Below are positions 36,218 through 45,476 of a DNA stretch of 64,000 nucleotides, piece after piece. The first letter of the stretch is position 1. Every line of letters starts with the position of its first letter. The translations under genes and the position numbers were made by a program. The notes beneath the pieces are model-generated. The model worked only from the letters and a program-made list of their open reading frames with translations. It made no database searches and was not told the DNA's origin. Origin of the DNA: Aquibacillus koreensis (lineage in GTDB: Bacteria; Bacillota; Bacilli; Bacillales; Amphibacillaceae); assembly GCF_025154055.1 (NCBI RefSeq), contig NZ_JAOALK010000062.1:62001-126000 (forward strand), written 5' to 3'.

Positions 36218-38073
36218 TACATCCCAGCCCCCTTATCTAAATCTTCTTTATGGATATGATGACCAAGATCATCTTTTACAGATCGTGTAAACATGGCACC
36301 TAATGTAATACCCATTCCAACAAACATAGCAATGAACCCACCTGTATATTCAGCTTGGTAAATAAAACCAAACCCTGCTATAAACAAGCCCACAGACATT
36401 ACAAATGGTAAGATCGTGTTATTTGGCATATGGATATCGTCTAAAGGTTCCGCAGGTGTCATACCTTTACGCCCTTCTGTTTTTTCAATCCATAAAGGAT
36501 CCAAACCACGTACTAACGGTGCCTGCGCAAAGTTGTAATGTGGTGGAGGTGACGGAATTGACCATTCAAGTGTACGTCCATCCCAAGGATCTCCACCTAC
36601 TTTTTCACCTTTCACAGAAGTATAGATTACATTATATAAGAATACAAGTGCACCTACACCCATAAAGAACGCACCAACTGTACTGATTGAGTTCCCAAGA
36701 TCTAATCCTTGGTCTTCCAAGTACACCCAATATCTTCGTGGCATACCCATTAATCCAAGGAAGTGTTGAATAAAGAAGGTTAGATGGAATCCGACAAAGA
36801 ATGTCCAGAATGTAATTTTCCCTAGCTTTTCATCTAAGATCTTTCCAAACATTTTTGGCCACCAATAATGAAGACCAGAGAAAATACCAAATACTACACC
36901 ACCAACGATAACGTAGTGGAAGTGTGCGACAACAAAGTATGTGTCATGGAATTGATAATCGGCAGCTGCCGCAGCTAGCATAACACCTGTCATACCACCA
37001 ATTGTAAATGATGGAATGAATCCTAGCGCCCACAACATTGCCGAATTTATTCGTATGCTTCCACCCCACAGGGTAAATAACCAGTTGAAAATCTTTATAC
37101 CTGTTGGGACAGCAATTGCCATCGTAGCAACAGCAAATATCGAGTTTGCTGCAGGACCTAAACCAACGGTAAACATGTGGTGCGCCCATACCATGAATCC
37201 TAAGAAACCGATTAATACGGTAGCAAATACCATGGCTGTATAACCAAACAAACGCTTTTTGGCGAAAGTTGAAAATACATCACTGAATACCCCAAATGCA
37301 GGTAGTATTAGTATGTAAACTTCTGGGTGACCAAAGATCCAGAATAGATGTTCCCAAATGACAGAGTTACCTCCATAATTTGCATCAAAGAAAACAGATC
37401 CAAATAGTCGATCAAACATTAACAAGAATAATCCAACAGTTAATGCTGGAAACGCAAATAAAATAAGTGCGCTTGTTACAAATGATGCCCAAGTAAATAA
37501 TGGCATACGCATATAGGTCATACCTGGTGCGCGCATATTAATAACTGTTACAAGGAAGTTAATACCACCCATTAATGTACCTGCACCTGAAATTTGGAGT
37601 CCTAGTATATAAAAGTCAACCCCATGCCCGGGTGATGTGGTGGATAATGGTGCATACGCTGTCCAACCAGCATCTGGTGCTCCTCCAAGGAACCAACTAC
37701 AGTTAAGTAGTATCCCACCGAATAGGAATAACCAAAAGCCTAACGAGTTTAAAAATGGAAATGCAACATCTCGAGCCCCTATTTGTAAAGGTAGTACGGC
37801 ATTCATAAGGGCAAAGATCAGTGGCATTGCCGCTAAAAAGATCATTGTTGTTCCATGCATCGTTAAGATTTCATTATAGAAACCTGCACTTACAAAATCA
37901 TTTTCTGGTACTATAAGTTGCCATCGTATTGCTAATGCTTCAAGACCACCAAGGATAAAGAAAAATCCACCGCCGATTAAATACATAATTGCTATTTTTT
38001 TGTGATCAACAGTAGTTAAATAATCCCATAAAGTGGCACCGAAGCCTTTTTTTTGCGCAATTGTATTGCTCAC
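36217..38073 (-). CDS. ctaD: cytochrome caa3 oxidase subunit I
   Basis: Catalytic subunit (618 residues, at least 12 membrane segments) that reduces oxygen and pumps protons. Haem/copper ligands lie in MHGTTMIFL (low-spin haem), HPEVYILILPAFG (CuB His and the Tyr cross-link region), WAHHMFTVG (CuB pair) and HFHYVIVGGVVF (haem a3 and a). The K-channel and D-channel blocks (NFLVTVINMRAPGM) are typical of A-type oxidases. The GTG start has GGGAGG upstream. It lies 46 bp after ctaC. Confidence 0.96.
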   Translation of the reverse strand: MSNTIAQKKGFGATLWDYLTTVDHKKIAIMYLIGGGFFFILGGLEALAIRWQLIVPENDFVSAGFYNEILTMHGTTMIFLAAMPLIFALMNAVLPLQIGARDVAFPFLNSLGFWLFLFGGILLNCSWFLGGAPDAGWTAYAPLSTTSPGHGVDFYILGLQISGAGTLMGGINFLVTVINMRAPGMTYMRMPLFTWASFVTSALILFAFPALTVGLFLLMFDRLFGSVFFDANYGGNSVIWEHLFWIFGHPEVYILILPAFGVFSDVFSTFAKKRLFGYTAMVFATVLIGFLGFMVWAHHMFTVGLGPAANSIFAVATMAIAVPTGIKIFNWLFTLWGGSIRINSAMLWALGFIPSFTIGGMTGVMLAAAAADYQFHDTYFVVAHFHYVIVGGVVFGIFSGLHYWWPKMFGKILDEKLGKITFWTFFVGFHLTFFIQHFLGLMGMPRRYWVYLEDQGLDLGNSISTVGAFFMGVGALVFLYNVIYTSVKGEKVGGDPWDGRTLEWSIPSPPPHYNFAQAPLVRGLDPLWIEKTEGRKGMTPAEPLDDIHMPNNTILPFVMSVGLFIAGFGFIYQAEYTGGFIAMFVGMGITLGAMFTRSVKDDLGHHIHKEDLDKGAGM

Positions 38074-38119
38074 GCTAAAAAACCTCCCTTAACCTCTTCC
38101 ATCCCAATTTTGTTCATCT

Positions 38120-39169
38120 TTATTCACTTGCACTTTCTGGTGTAATTTCCGAAGGCTTTAACTGCAATAAGTAATCTGCAATTTTTTCTGCCTCATCTTT
38201 ACTAGGAACATCATAATTTCCAGTCATTTTATTACCTGGTTTTATAGACTCAGGGTCTAAGATCCATTCTACCAACATGTCATGTGTTAAATCTTCTACA
38301 CCAGCTAGTTTTGAACGATCACCAAAGTTTGTTAAGTTAGGACCAATTGCAACTGGGTTTGAACCAATCGCATGACATTGTAAACAACTTTGTTCAAACA
38401 GTGCTTGACCTTCTTGAGCACTTGCAGTTTCTGGTGTTGCTTCTGCATCTAGATTTTGCATGTCTGAAACCCATTGGTCAAACTCTTCTTGACTAACTAC
38501 TACGATTTTGAAGTCCATTAAGGAGTGTGAAGGCCCACATAACTCAGCACATTTACCCCAGTAAACTCCTTCTTCATAAGCTTCAATATACATGGTGTTC
38601 TCGTTTTCTGGATTTGTATCCATTTTACCACTTATTGCTGGTACCCAGAATGAGTGAAGAACATCTGAGGACATCATATTTAGATATACTTTTTGTCCTA
38701 CAGGAATGTACATGTCTTGGCTTGTTTGAATTTCTTCCTCGCTGTAATTAAAATGCCACCAATATTGATTACCCGTAACATTAATATTCAGTGAGTCACC
38801 TTTATCAGTTTCATCAGCAAGATCATATGTTGCTGCTATGGTTGGAACTGCAATAACGATTAAAAGAATAATCGGTATAACTGTCCAAACAATTTCTAAA
38901 ATGTGATTCCCCTCTGTTTGTTTCGGCACAAAGTCTTCTTGACCTTTTTTCTGGCGATACTTAACAAGTACAATTGTATAAATAACCATTACGATTATAA
39001 ATACAAAAATCATTACCGCCAAAGAAATGAAAATAATGTCTAATGATACCTCAGCCCCGTATCCTTTTGGAAGAAATGCAGATAAGTTTTCCACACCACA
39101 ACCAGAAAGAATTAATGAAAGTATGCTTAACAAAAACAGAGCACGGACTTTTCCCATCCAACCTTTCAT
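38120..39169 (-). CDS. ctaC: cytochrome caa3 oxidase subunit II with fused cytochrome c domain
   Basis: Electron-entry subunit of 349 residues. It has a lipoprotein signal ending LSLILSGC (C24), two membrane segments, a cupredoxin domain with CuA ligands (DVLHSFWVPAI, CAELCGPSHSLMDF) and a C-terminal cytochrome c domain with CLQCH and a distal KMTGNY methionine. The fusion defines a caa3-type enzyme. The ATG at 39169 has AGAGAGG upstream, whereas the frame's earlier ATGs do not. Confidence 0.95.
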   Translation of the reverse strand: MKGWMGKVRALFLLSILSLILSGCGVENLSAFLPKGYGAEVSLDIIFISLAVMIFVFIIVMVIYTIVLVKYRQKKGQEDFVPKQTEGNHILEIVWTVIPIILLIVIAVPTIAATYDLADETDKGDSLNINVTGNQYWWHFNYSEEEIQTSQDMYIPVGQKVYLNMMSSDVLHSFWVPAISGKMDTNPENENTMYIEAYEEGVYWGKCAELCGPSHSLMDFKIVVVSQEEFDQWVSDMQNLDAEATPETASAQEGQALFEQSCLQCHAIGSNPVAIGPNLTNFGDRSKLAGVEDLTHDMLVEWILDPESIKPGNKMTGNYDVPSKDEAEKIADYLLQLKPSEITPESASE

Positions 39170-39210
39170 GAAAATACCTCTCTTTCTATTGTAAATCATC
39201 ATTATATTAT

Positions 39211-39236
39211 AATTAGAATAGGTTAATATTCTAATT
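39211..39236 (-). repeat. perfect palindrome between ctaB and ctaC
   Basis: AATTAGAATA, six bases, TATTCTAATT: a 10-bp perfect inverted repeat touching the ctaB stop codon and about 40 bp before ctaC. It could be an mRNA processing or stabilising hairpin, or an operator. Nothing in the sequence decides. Confidence 0.5.
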
Positions 39237-40171
39237 TAACTAACAACAGACGGTATGGTAACAATAATCATTGTTAGGAAATAAACAGTCAAATAAAATA
39301 ATGAATAGATAAACATTATATTTGCCCATTTCAAATCATCCTTAACAAAGAACCCCTTAATTCCAATTGTTAACCAACCAACATTCAATATGGTCGCTAT
39401 AATAATAAAGACATTACCAAGTGAAAATAATAGAAACGGTAACGGTAACAAGCACGTGATATAAACGACCATTTGTCTCTTTGTTATTGGAAATCCATGT
39501 ACAACAGGTAACATTGGGATGCCAGCTGCTTTATAGTCATCACACTTTTTCATTGCTAGTGCAAGAAAGTGTGGGGTTTGCCATATGAAAATGGTTAAAA
39601 ACATTATAATTGCAACGATATGGAGGTTTGGATCTACGGCTGCCCATCCTATTAAAGGTGGAACTGCTCCTGATAAACTTCCAATAGCAGTGTTTATCGT
39701 GTACCTTCTCTTCGACCATACGGTGTACAAAACAAAATAAGCGAACCATCCTATTGCTCCAAAGATTGCTGCTTGTACGGTTGTCAACAATAACAATATA
39801 ATACCTGATATGGATAGTGCTATTCCCAACACTAGAATAAAAGACAGTGGGATACTGCCCGTAACAGTTGCCCTCGTTTTAGTTCTAGCCATTAAAGGAT
39901 CGATATCGCGATCGTAATAATTATTAAGGACGCAGGCACCTGCTATAACTAAAGCCGTTCCTGCCATTGTAATAAAGAATGTATCCCAATGCGCAGAGAA
40001 TGATGTATTGGTGAAATATAAAGCAAGCCAAAACCCAGCAAAAGCAGTCATAACATTCGAATTAATTATTCCAACTTTGATTAAGGCTTTTATATCATGC
40101 CAAAAGGTCGCACGGCCACTACTATCAGTTTTGTTGATCATCTTTGATGATGTAGTTTCCACCTTGTTCAT
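39236..40171 (-). CDS. ctaB: protohaem IX farnesyltransferase (haem O synthase)
   Basis: Polytopic prenyltransferase (311 residues, about nine segments) that converts haem B to haem O. Aspartate motifs NNYYDRDIDPLMARTKTR (NxxxD type) and YKAAGIPMLPVVHG are present. It feeds CtaA, which is encoded divergently 550 bp away. The ATG at 40171 follows GGGGGG by 11 bases. A longer in-frame start (40213) is possible but lacks a ribosome binding site. Confidence 0.94.
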   Translation of the reverse strand: MNKVETTSSKMINKTDSSGRATFWHDIKALIKVGIINSNVMTAFAGFWLALYFTNTSFSAHWDTFFITMAGTALVIAGACVLNNYYDRDIDPLMARTKTRATVTGSIPLSFILVLGIALSISGIILLLLTTVQAAIFGAIGWFAYFVLYTVWSKRRYTINTAIGSLSGAVPPLIGWAAVDPNLHIVAIIMFLTIFIWQTPHFLALAMKKCDDYKAAGIPMLPVVHGFPITKRQMVVYITCLLPLPFLLFSLGNVFIIIATILNVGWLTIGIKGFFVKDDLKWANIMFIYSLFYLTVYFLTMIIVTIPSVVS

Positions 40172-40765
40172 TTCAATTAATTCCCCCCCTTCTATTTCCT
40201 CCAAACTTCTCACTATTCATACTTTCCACTTCTCATTATATATAACCTAAACAATCAAAATGTTTCGCTTATCAGAAGTATTGTATCATGGATTATCATT
40301 TCAATCTATTTTGTCACACATATTCCGCAAAATGTGACAATTTTGTGAAAACAGTGCTTAAAAGTAAAATAAAAGGCTTGTAAGCCTTTATTATGGTATT
40401 AAATACTTTATTCTATTTTCCAGCTATTTTTAAAATAAGAACATACTTCTAACATGAAGAAACACAAAGTAATGTAGTTTAGCTAAGACAATAGATGTAA
40501 AGTAACAAGTAGGTTTGTCATGATTAATCACATTTGATGGATAAGACAAATCCCCTTATTTATTTCTAGCAAACTAATCTACACATTGCAAGCCTTTTTA
40601 TACTTTTTGATGAAAATAGTTAAAAAACATGATAGTATTACTAAATGGTATCTCACTGACAAAGTTTTTGCAGTAAAAATATAGGAATAGAACAATTCAA
40701 TATGCATCAGCAATCGATTCTAACTAATACTTTTGTTGATTCATTTGATTTTGAGGTGAATGACA
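40172..40765. promoter_or_regulatory. ctaA/ctaB divergent control region
   Basis: About 590 bp. Minus strand: an extended -10 (TGATACAAT, hexamer 40280-40285) probably starts ctaB-G. Upstream of it is a perfect inverted repeat TTGTCACA (40311-40318) / TGTGACAA (40333-40340) with a 14-bp spacer, abutted by TTTTGTGAAAA (40341-40351), close to the ResD box TTTGTGAAT. A hairpin AAAGGCTT/AAGCCTTT (40373-40390) has a T-rich run on its minus side. Plus strand: CTGACA (40656-40661) and ATATAG (40679-40684) may serve ctaA. Regulation by ResD or a redox factor is inferred. Confidence 0.45.
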
Positions 40766-41698
40766 TTGATAAAATTACTTAAACGACTTTCTATCTTAGC
40801 AACATTCTCAATGATTCTCGTATTAATAGGAGGGGCTTTAGTTACAAAAACCGATTCTGGAATGGGATGTGGTGCTAATTGGCCATTCTGTGAAGGTGAA
40901 ATATCTGCTCAACTTATAATAGAATTAAGTCACCGATTAATATCGGGATTAGCAGCTATTATTGTATTTTTTCTATCCATTTTGTCTTGGAAGTTTATCG
41001 GCCATATTAGGGAAGCAAAATTACTTGCTTTTATCTCTATATTTTTTCTGGTCCTTCAGGCTCTAATTGGAGCTGCAGCTGTGCTTTGGTCACAGTCTGA
41101 TTTTGTACTAGCACTACACTTTGGTATATCACTAATTTCTTTCGCAGCTGTATTTTTACTAACTTTACTAATATTTGAAGTAGATCAAAAATACGATGCT
41201 AGGTCCCTTGTGATTAATAAAAAGATTAGATTACATATTTACGGATTAACCCTGTACATTTTAATTGTAGTCTATACCGGCGCTTTAGTTAGACATATTG
41301 ATTCTAGTTTAGCTTGCAGTGGTTGGCCATTATGCGATAACTCCCAACCATTTTCTACTCAACTTCACTTTGGACAATGGGTACAAATGGGACATAGGTT
41401 TCTCGCTGGAATTGCATTTATTTGGACAATACTATTATTTAATAAAGTGAGAAAAACACACAAAAATAGCAGAGTAATGTTCTATGGATGGCTTATTGCT
41501 AGTTTATTAATTAGCTGCCAAGTACTTCTTGGTGCATTTATTATCTTTACTGTAGGAAACCTACTAGTCGCATTGTTACACGCATTATTTATTACGCTCT
41601 ATTTTGGATTACTTTGTTACTTTATACTCTTATCAAATAGAAGTTTCCAATTTGAAAAGAAAAATACACAAGAAATAGACCCCCACTTAAAACTTTAA
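40766..41698 (+). CDS. ctaA: haem A synthase
   Basis: Eight-segment membrane enzyme (310 residues) that oxidises haem O to haem A. It has two homologous four-helix halves, each with conserved histidines (LSHRLISG, MGHRFLAG and the ALHFGIS / LLHALFI helices). The paired cysteines of the first loop, GCGANWPFC, are present, and the second half has CSGWPLC. The TTG at 40766 is chosen because GAGGTG is seven bases upstream; an ATG at 40760 is too close to it. Transcribed divergently from ctaB. Confidence 0.93.
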   Translation: MIKLLKRLSILATFSMILVLIGGALVTKTDSGMGCGANWPFCEGEISAQLIIELSHRLISGLAAIIVFFLSILSWKFIGHIREAKLLAFISIFFLVLQALIGAAAVLWSQSDFVLALHFGISLISFAAVFLLTLLIFEVDQKYDARSLVINKKIRLHIYGLTLYILIVVYTGALVRHIDSSLACSGWPLCDNSQPFSTQLHFGQWVQMGHRFLAGIAFIWTILLFNKVRKTHKNSRVMFYGWLIASLLISCQVLLGAFIIFTVGNLLVALLHALFITLYFGLLCYFILLSNRSFQFEKKNTQEIDPHLKL

Positions 41699-41715
41699 GC
41701 CGGGGTCTTTTTTTA
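41677..41715 (+). terminator. terminator after ctaA
   Basis: Stem AGACCCC / GGGGTCT with an inner CTTAAA/TTTAAG, then T7. The ctaA stop codon lies inside the hairpin. Convergent with ftsW. Confidence 0.8.
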
Positions 41716-41758
41716 TTATATTTTTTTGCCTATAAAAGTAATTTCGAAAGTAAGCACA

Positions 41759-42940
41759 CTATCTTTGCCATGTTCTACCTTGATTTAGATCTTTGTACTC
41801 AACGTTAGAACTTGGATTATTAGCAGATACGACTTGTCCCTGTTTTTTTGTATGATACGCAATATTATTTAGTATTCCCATTGAGATCATTAGTACAAGT
41901 AGAGATGAACCACCATAGCTTATAAAAGGTAATGGTACACCAGTAATAGGAAGTAGACCTGTAATAGCCCCTAAGTTTATAAATGTTTGAATTCCAACCA
42001 TAGAAGAGATACCCAATGCTAGTAAAGACCCAAAACTATCTTGACATAATCTGGAGATATAAATACCTCTTAATACAATGGTAGCAAGCAATCCAATAAC
42101 TACCATCACACCTATGAAACCTAATTCTTCAGCAACAACAGCCATGATAAAGTCAGTATATGCCTCCGTTAAGTATCCTAGTTTTTGCACACCCTGTCCC
42201 AAACCATTTCCCATCAATCCACCTGTTCCAATCGCAATATAAGATTGAATTAATTGGTAACCATCTGATTCTGGTGCACTGAAAGGCTGATAAGCTCCTG
42301 TAAACCGAGATAACCTTTCAGCATTTAACATTTTGGTTGCAGCTAATCCAATGATACCAATTCCAACAGCTACTAACGAAAACAAATGGCGAAATTTAAT
42401 TCCTGAACTAAAAATAACCGAGCAAGCAATTAAAAAAATAATGGCTGCAGTACCTATATCAGGTTGCATGACTACGAGCCCGAGTAGTCCACCTGTCATG
42501 ATTAATGGAGGAAGAACGGCTTTCGTAAAATCATTAATATACGTTTGTTTTTTAGAATAAATAGATGCAAGGTACATAATTAAACCTAACTTCACAAACT
42601 CAGCAGGTTGCAAGGAAAACGGACCTATGTATAACCAGGAACGAGCACCATTTAGCTCTACTCCAATGAAAAGTACAAGCACCAACATGATCACTAAACC
42701 CATAATAATTAGTTTCATTAACTTTTGGTAGAACCGATAATTAAAAAAACTACAAAAGATAAATAACATAAACCCTAACGTAAACCATTGCATTTGTTTA
42801 AATAGATAGTGTGTTGGTTCTTTCTCGTCGATGACGGCGATCACCATACTAGCACTATAAATCATTACAACCCCAAATGCAGCAAGGAGTAATGGAGTAA
42901 TTAAAAGTGTAAAATCAAAAAATTTGAGTTTTGTTTTCAT
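41759..42940 (-). CDS. ftsW: SEDS-family peptidoglycan polymerase FtsW
   Basis: Second SEDS protein in the window (393 residues, ten segments). It has VYSASMVIAVIDE, ARSWLYIGPFSLQPAEFVKLG, VMQPDIGTA, DGYQLIQSYIAIGTGGLMGNGLGQ and the final TGVPLPFISYGGSS signature. Septal glycosyltransferase partner of PBP2B. Position after ylaN and beside ctaA matches Bacillus subtilis ftsW, though pycA, which lies between there, is missing. The ATG at 42940 has GGGAAG upstream and is preferred to one five codons earlier. Confidence 0.92.
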   Translation of the reverse strand: MKTKLKFFDFTLLITPLLLAAFGVVMIYSASMVIAVIDEKEPTHYLFKQMQWFTLGFMLFIFCSFFNYRFYQKLMKLIIMGLVIMLVLVLFIGVELNGARSWLYIGPFSLQPAEFVKLGLIMYLASIYSKKQTYINDFTKAVLPPLIMTGGLLGLVVMQPDIGTAAIIFLIACSVIFSSGIKFRHLFSLVAVGIGIIGLAATKMLNAERLSRFTGAYQPFSAPESDGYQLIQSYIAIGTGGLMGNGLGQGVQKLGYLTEAYTDFIMAVVAEELGFIGVMVVIGLLATIVLRGIYISRLCQDSFGSLLALGISSMVGIQTFINLGAITGLLPITGVPLPFISYGGSSLLVLMISMGILNNIAYHTKKQGQVVSANNPSSNVEYKDLNQGRTWQR

Positions 42941-43029
42941 ATTATTACTTCCCATAAGTTTAGTTTAATTAATCCATATCTATCTTCTTCGATATGGATA
43001 CATACCTTCTAAATTCCAATCTTAGTAAT

Positions 43030-43059
43030 AAAAAAACCTTGCCACTAAGTTGGCAAAGG
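43030..43059 (-). terminator. terminator after ylaN
   Basis: On the minus strand a CCTTTGCCA / TGGCAAGG stem with one bulged base is followed by T7. Confidence 0.7.
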
Positions 43060-43094
43060 CTTTGGGTTATTTGCAGGTTCCTTACACACAAATA

Positions 43095-43376
43095 CTATGA
43101 ATTCTGAGCAGCTTCATGTAACACATTCAGTTGTCTTTCTAGATTTTCAAGCAGCTTTTTTCCATCTTCTTCGCTGACAAGATTCAACCGTACTGCAAAA
43201 TCGATCTCCCTTGATAAGCCAAACATTTGTGTATCAAGAACTTCTTCATACAATGGACACTGAGGCATTGTTAAGTTTTCCATCTGCACTTTAATTAGTT
43301 GAAGTATTTTATCTGCATCAGCCTTTAGAAGGGCGTAGGCTCTTTCAGAATTACTTACAGCCACTTCAGGTATCAA
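43095..43376 (-). CDS. ylaN: UPF0358 protein YlaN
   Basis: A 93-residue protein nearly colinear with Bacillus subtilis Yla[41 protein letters not shown]. Recent work links YlaN to iron: it binds Fe(II) and interacts with Fur, relieving repression in low iron. The TTG at 43376 is chosen: GGAGGGG lies six bases upstream and it gives exactly the family length. An in-frame TTG six codons earlier lies ahead of that box. Confidence 0.93.
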   Translation of the reverse strand: MIPEVAVSNSERAYALLKADADKILQLIKVQMENLTMPQCPLYEEVLDTQMFGLSREIDFAVRLNLVSEEDGKKLLENLERQLNVLHEAAQNS

Positions 43377-43601
43377 AAAAATCCCCTCCGTCAAAAACTA
43401 ACTTCTTTTATTTATATTAGCGTTAATAGTATAAAAAAGCAAGATTTGAAAGTGATTTAACCAATATAATTTATTAAAAAATCATTGGTATAAATTCCCA
43501 TTAGTTTTCCCGCTATTATTTCCTAGTGATTCATCTTTAATGAAAAATAATTCTATGTCTGCTATTCTTATTTATAGCATTTAATATAGGGGGATGTAAC
43601 C

Positions 43602-44093
43602 GTGATCATTCAATTAAAAGGAAAAGTAGCATATCCACTTACCATTGATCCAACTGTATGGATATTTGATGACCGAAAAATACCATTTGAAGAAGCATTT
43701 CTTTCCACTACTAAAAAAGAAGAAACAGAAGTAGATGAATTGAAGAAAGCTGCTGACCGTTTTCAACGAGAAGTATATCGTCAAAGTGTAAAGCCACCAG
43801 TCAACAAAAGCATTTCTAGAATAGACAAAGAAACTCTCTTAAAAAGCACATATGTTATACCATTTGAAGATTTTCTCAACACGGCAGAAATTGCAGCAGA
43901 TGCAAAAAACGCTCGCCTCGAAACAAACGAGGGGGATGTAACAATAACGATTGATCAACTACAAAATAGCTTGTTACTTTTTGCAAAAGATGGTAAGCCT
44001 TTAAAAGAAACTGGGCCAGTTCATTTATATTTTAGAGATGGTACAAATTTTGATTCACCTATTAAAGGTTTCAATAAAATAATAATCGAATGA
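43602..44093 (+). CDS. ylaL: YlaL-like conserved protein
   Basis: A 163-residue soluble protein starting MIIQLKGKVAYPLTIDPTVWIFDDRK. Its length and its place between the ylaJ region and ylaN match Bacillus subtilis ylaL, which has no established function; peptidyl-prolyl isomerase labels in databases are not supported by anything I see here. The GTG start follows AGGGGGATG. The C-terminal half is beta-rich (GDVTITIDQLQNSLLLF). Confidence 0.7.
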   Translation: MIIQLKGKVAYPLTIDPTVWIFDDRKIPFEEAFLSTTKKEETEVDELKKAADRFQREVYRQSVKPPVNKSISRIDKETLLKSTYVIPFEDFLNTAEIAADAKNARLETNEGDVTITIDQLQNSLLLFAKDGKPLKETGPVHLYFRDGTNFDSPIKGFNKIIIE

Positions 44094-44100
44094 ATACACT

Positions 44101-44133
44101 GGACTAATATAACAATTTTGTATTAGTCCTTTT
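44101..44133 (+). terminator. terminator after ylaL
   Basis: Nine-base stem GGACTAATA / TATTAGTCC followed by TTTTATT, seven bases after the ylaL stop. Confidence 0.75.
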
Positions 44134-44211
44134 ATTATGACAAAAAAATGTTTCTCCGTGTATAAACTTCTCCAAACAACAAAAAATAACAACATAAAAA
44201 GGAGGAGTTAC

Positions 44212-44814
44212 ATGAGTAAGCAATTTCTCGCTTTATTTTTTGTATCTACGCTTTTCCTATTCGGTTGTCAGCAACAAGAGGATGAAAAGCTAGCCAATCA
44301 GGGTGAGACCGAAAATCAATATATACATGTAAAGAATTCAGATCCTGTTGAGTACGAAGAATTATCTAACCAAGAAATCGCGAAGCATCTAGCTAATTTG
44401 GCTAGCGAAGTACCTAATGTTAATCAAGCAAACGCTGTTGTGGCAGGTCCTTATGCCGCTGTAGCCATAGACGTAGATAAGGACTTAGACCGTTCTAGAG
44501 TAGGCACAATAAAATATGCCGTAACAGAGGCATTACAACATGATCCTTATGGTAAAACTGCCATTGTGGTTGCGGATGCGGATGGAACAGAAAGAATAAA
44601 AGACATGGCAAACAAAGTACAACAAGGACATCCAGTTCAAGGTATTGTAGACGAGCTTGCTGCTATTGTTGGTCGTTACATGCCTGAATTTCCAATTAAT
44701 CAAGACCAACCTACTGATCCAGACCAAAATAAACAAGTCGTTCCAGAGGACGAAGAACAACAACTAGAAGATATTCGTGAGGAACAATCCAATCATCATA
44801 AAGACAATAATTAA
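44212..44814 (+). CDS. ylaJ: YhcN/YlaJ-family sporulation lipoprotein
   Basis: A 200-residue lipoprotein. The signal ends LFLFGCQQQ with the lipobox cysteine at residue 20, and the mature part has the YhcN/YlaJ domain (VVAGPYAAVAIDVDKDLDRSRV, a spacer, then ALQHDPYGKTAIVVAD). The C-terminus is Asp/Glu/Gln-rich. Family members are made in the forespore and affect germination or outgrowth. The ATG follows AAAGGAGGAG, one of the strongest ribosome binding sites in the window. Confidence 0.88.
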   Translation: MSKQFLALFFVSTLFLFGCQQQEDEKLANQGETENQYIHVKNSDPVEYEELSNQEIAKHLANLASEVPNVNQANAVVAGPYAAVAIDVDKDLDRSRVGTIKYAVTEALQHDPYGKTAIVVADADGTERIKDMANKVQQGHPVQGIVDELAAIVGRYMPEFPINQDQPTDPDQNKQVVPEDEEQQLEDIREEQSNHHKDNN

Positions 44815-44823
44815 TACAAATAA

Positions 44824-44853
44824 GTAAAACCCCTACTCGTGTAGGGGTTTTAC
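44824..44853. terminator. shared terminator, ylaJ and the 44850 gene
   Basis: Perfect 13-bp stem GTAAAACCCCTAC and its complement with a TCGT loop, between convergent ends. Confidence 0.85.
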
Positions 44854-45098
44854 CTGTTTTTCATATGGTGGTTGTAATACTGTACACCAAACTGTGAACC
44901 TTCTGCTACCATTTTGGCATTTTCCGCATTATCCTCTTCCGGCACACCTGCTGTTCTAATTGGCATACTAGTTTTCTTATGAACAATTTGATCATATTTA
45001 TTTTTTATATTTTTTCGTTTGTCCTTATTTAATAATAGAAAACTCATCGTTCCTGCTCCAATAGCGCTTACTGTGTAAAGAACTTTTCTTTTTTGCAC
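44850..45098 (-). CDS. hypothetical membrane-anchored small protein
   Basis: An 82-residue protein not recognised as a known family. Residues 7-24 (LYTVSAIGAGTMSFLLL) form a likely membrane segment after a short basic start (MQKRK), then a Lys-rich stretch KDKRKNIKNKYDQ and a hydrophilic tail with GVPEEDNAENAKMVAEGS. The GTG start follows AAGGATG. It stands between ylaJ and ylaI, where Bacillus subtilis has no counterpart that I recall. Confidence 0.7.
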   Translation of the reverse strand: MQKRKVLYTVSAIGAGTMSFLLLNKDKRKNIKNKYDQIVHKKTSMPIRTAGVPEEDNAENAKMVAEGSQFGVQYYNHHMKNR

Positions 45099-45234
45099 TT
45101 TATCATCCTTTCTCCTTATTGTTATAATACAATACCCTACTAGTCTAGATTAAAACTTTTTTTGAACTATATGTATTTTATTCCTTCATATGATAGAATA
45201 TAGACATAGCTTTCCAAAGAGGTGAAATAAAGAA

Positions 45235-45438
45235 ATGCGAGTTAAGTGTGCAATATGTGACATTGTAGATAATATTGACAGCAATTCTCCACAAGCTAAG
45301 CGATTACGCAATAGACGCATACATGTGTATTTATGCACTACCTGTGATGAAAGAATTGGAGAAAAAACAAAACAAAGACATGAAACAGGAAATTTTAAAC
45401 TGTATAAAGAGAAACAAAAAGAGGATCATCTTATATAA
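45235..45438 (+). CDS. ylaI: YlaI-like zinc-ribbon protein
   Basis: A 67-residue protein with two CxxC pairs (CAIC at 5-8, CTTC at 34-37) that should hold a zinc ion, and the block SPQAKRLRNRRIHVYLC, as in YlaI (DUF2197). Function is unknown. The ATG has GAGGTG upstream and a terminator follows. Confidence 0.9.
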   Translation: MRVKCAICDIVDNIDSNSPQAKRLRNRRIHVYLCTTCDERIGEKTKQRHETGNFKLYKEKQKEDHLI

Positions 45439-45440
45439 TT

Positions 45441-45473
45441 AAAAAACTACCCATTTAACTGGGTAGTTTTTTT
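45441..45473. terminator. shared terminator, ylaI and ylaH
   Basis: Stem A6 CTACCCA / TGGGTAG T6 with a TTTAAC loop, between convergent genes. Confidence 0.85.
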
Positions 45474-45476
45474 TGA

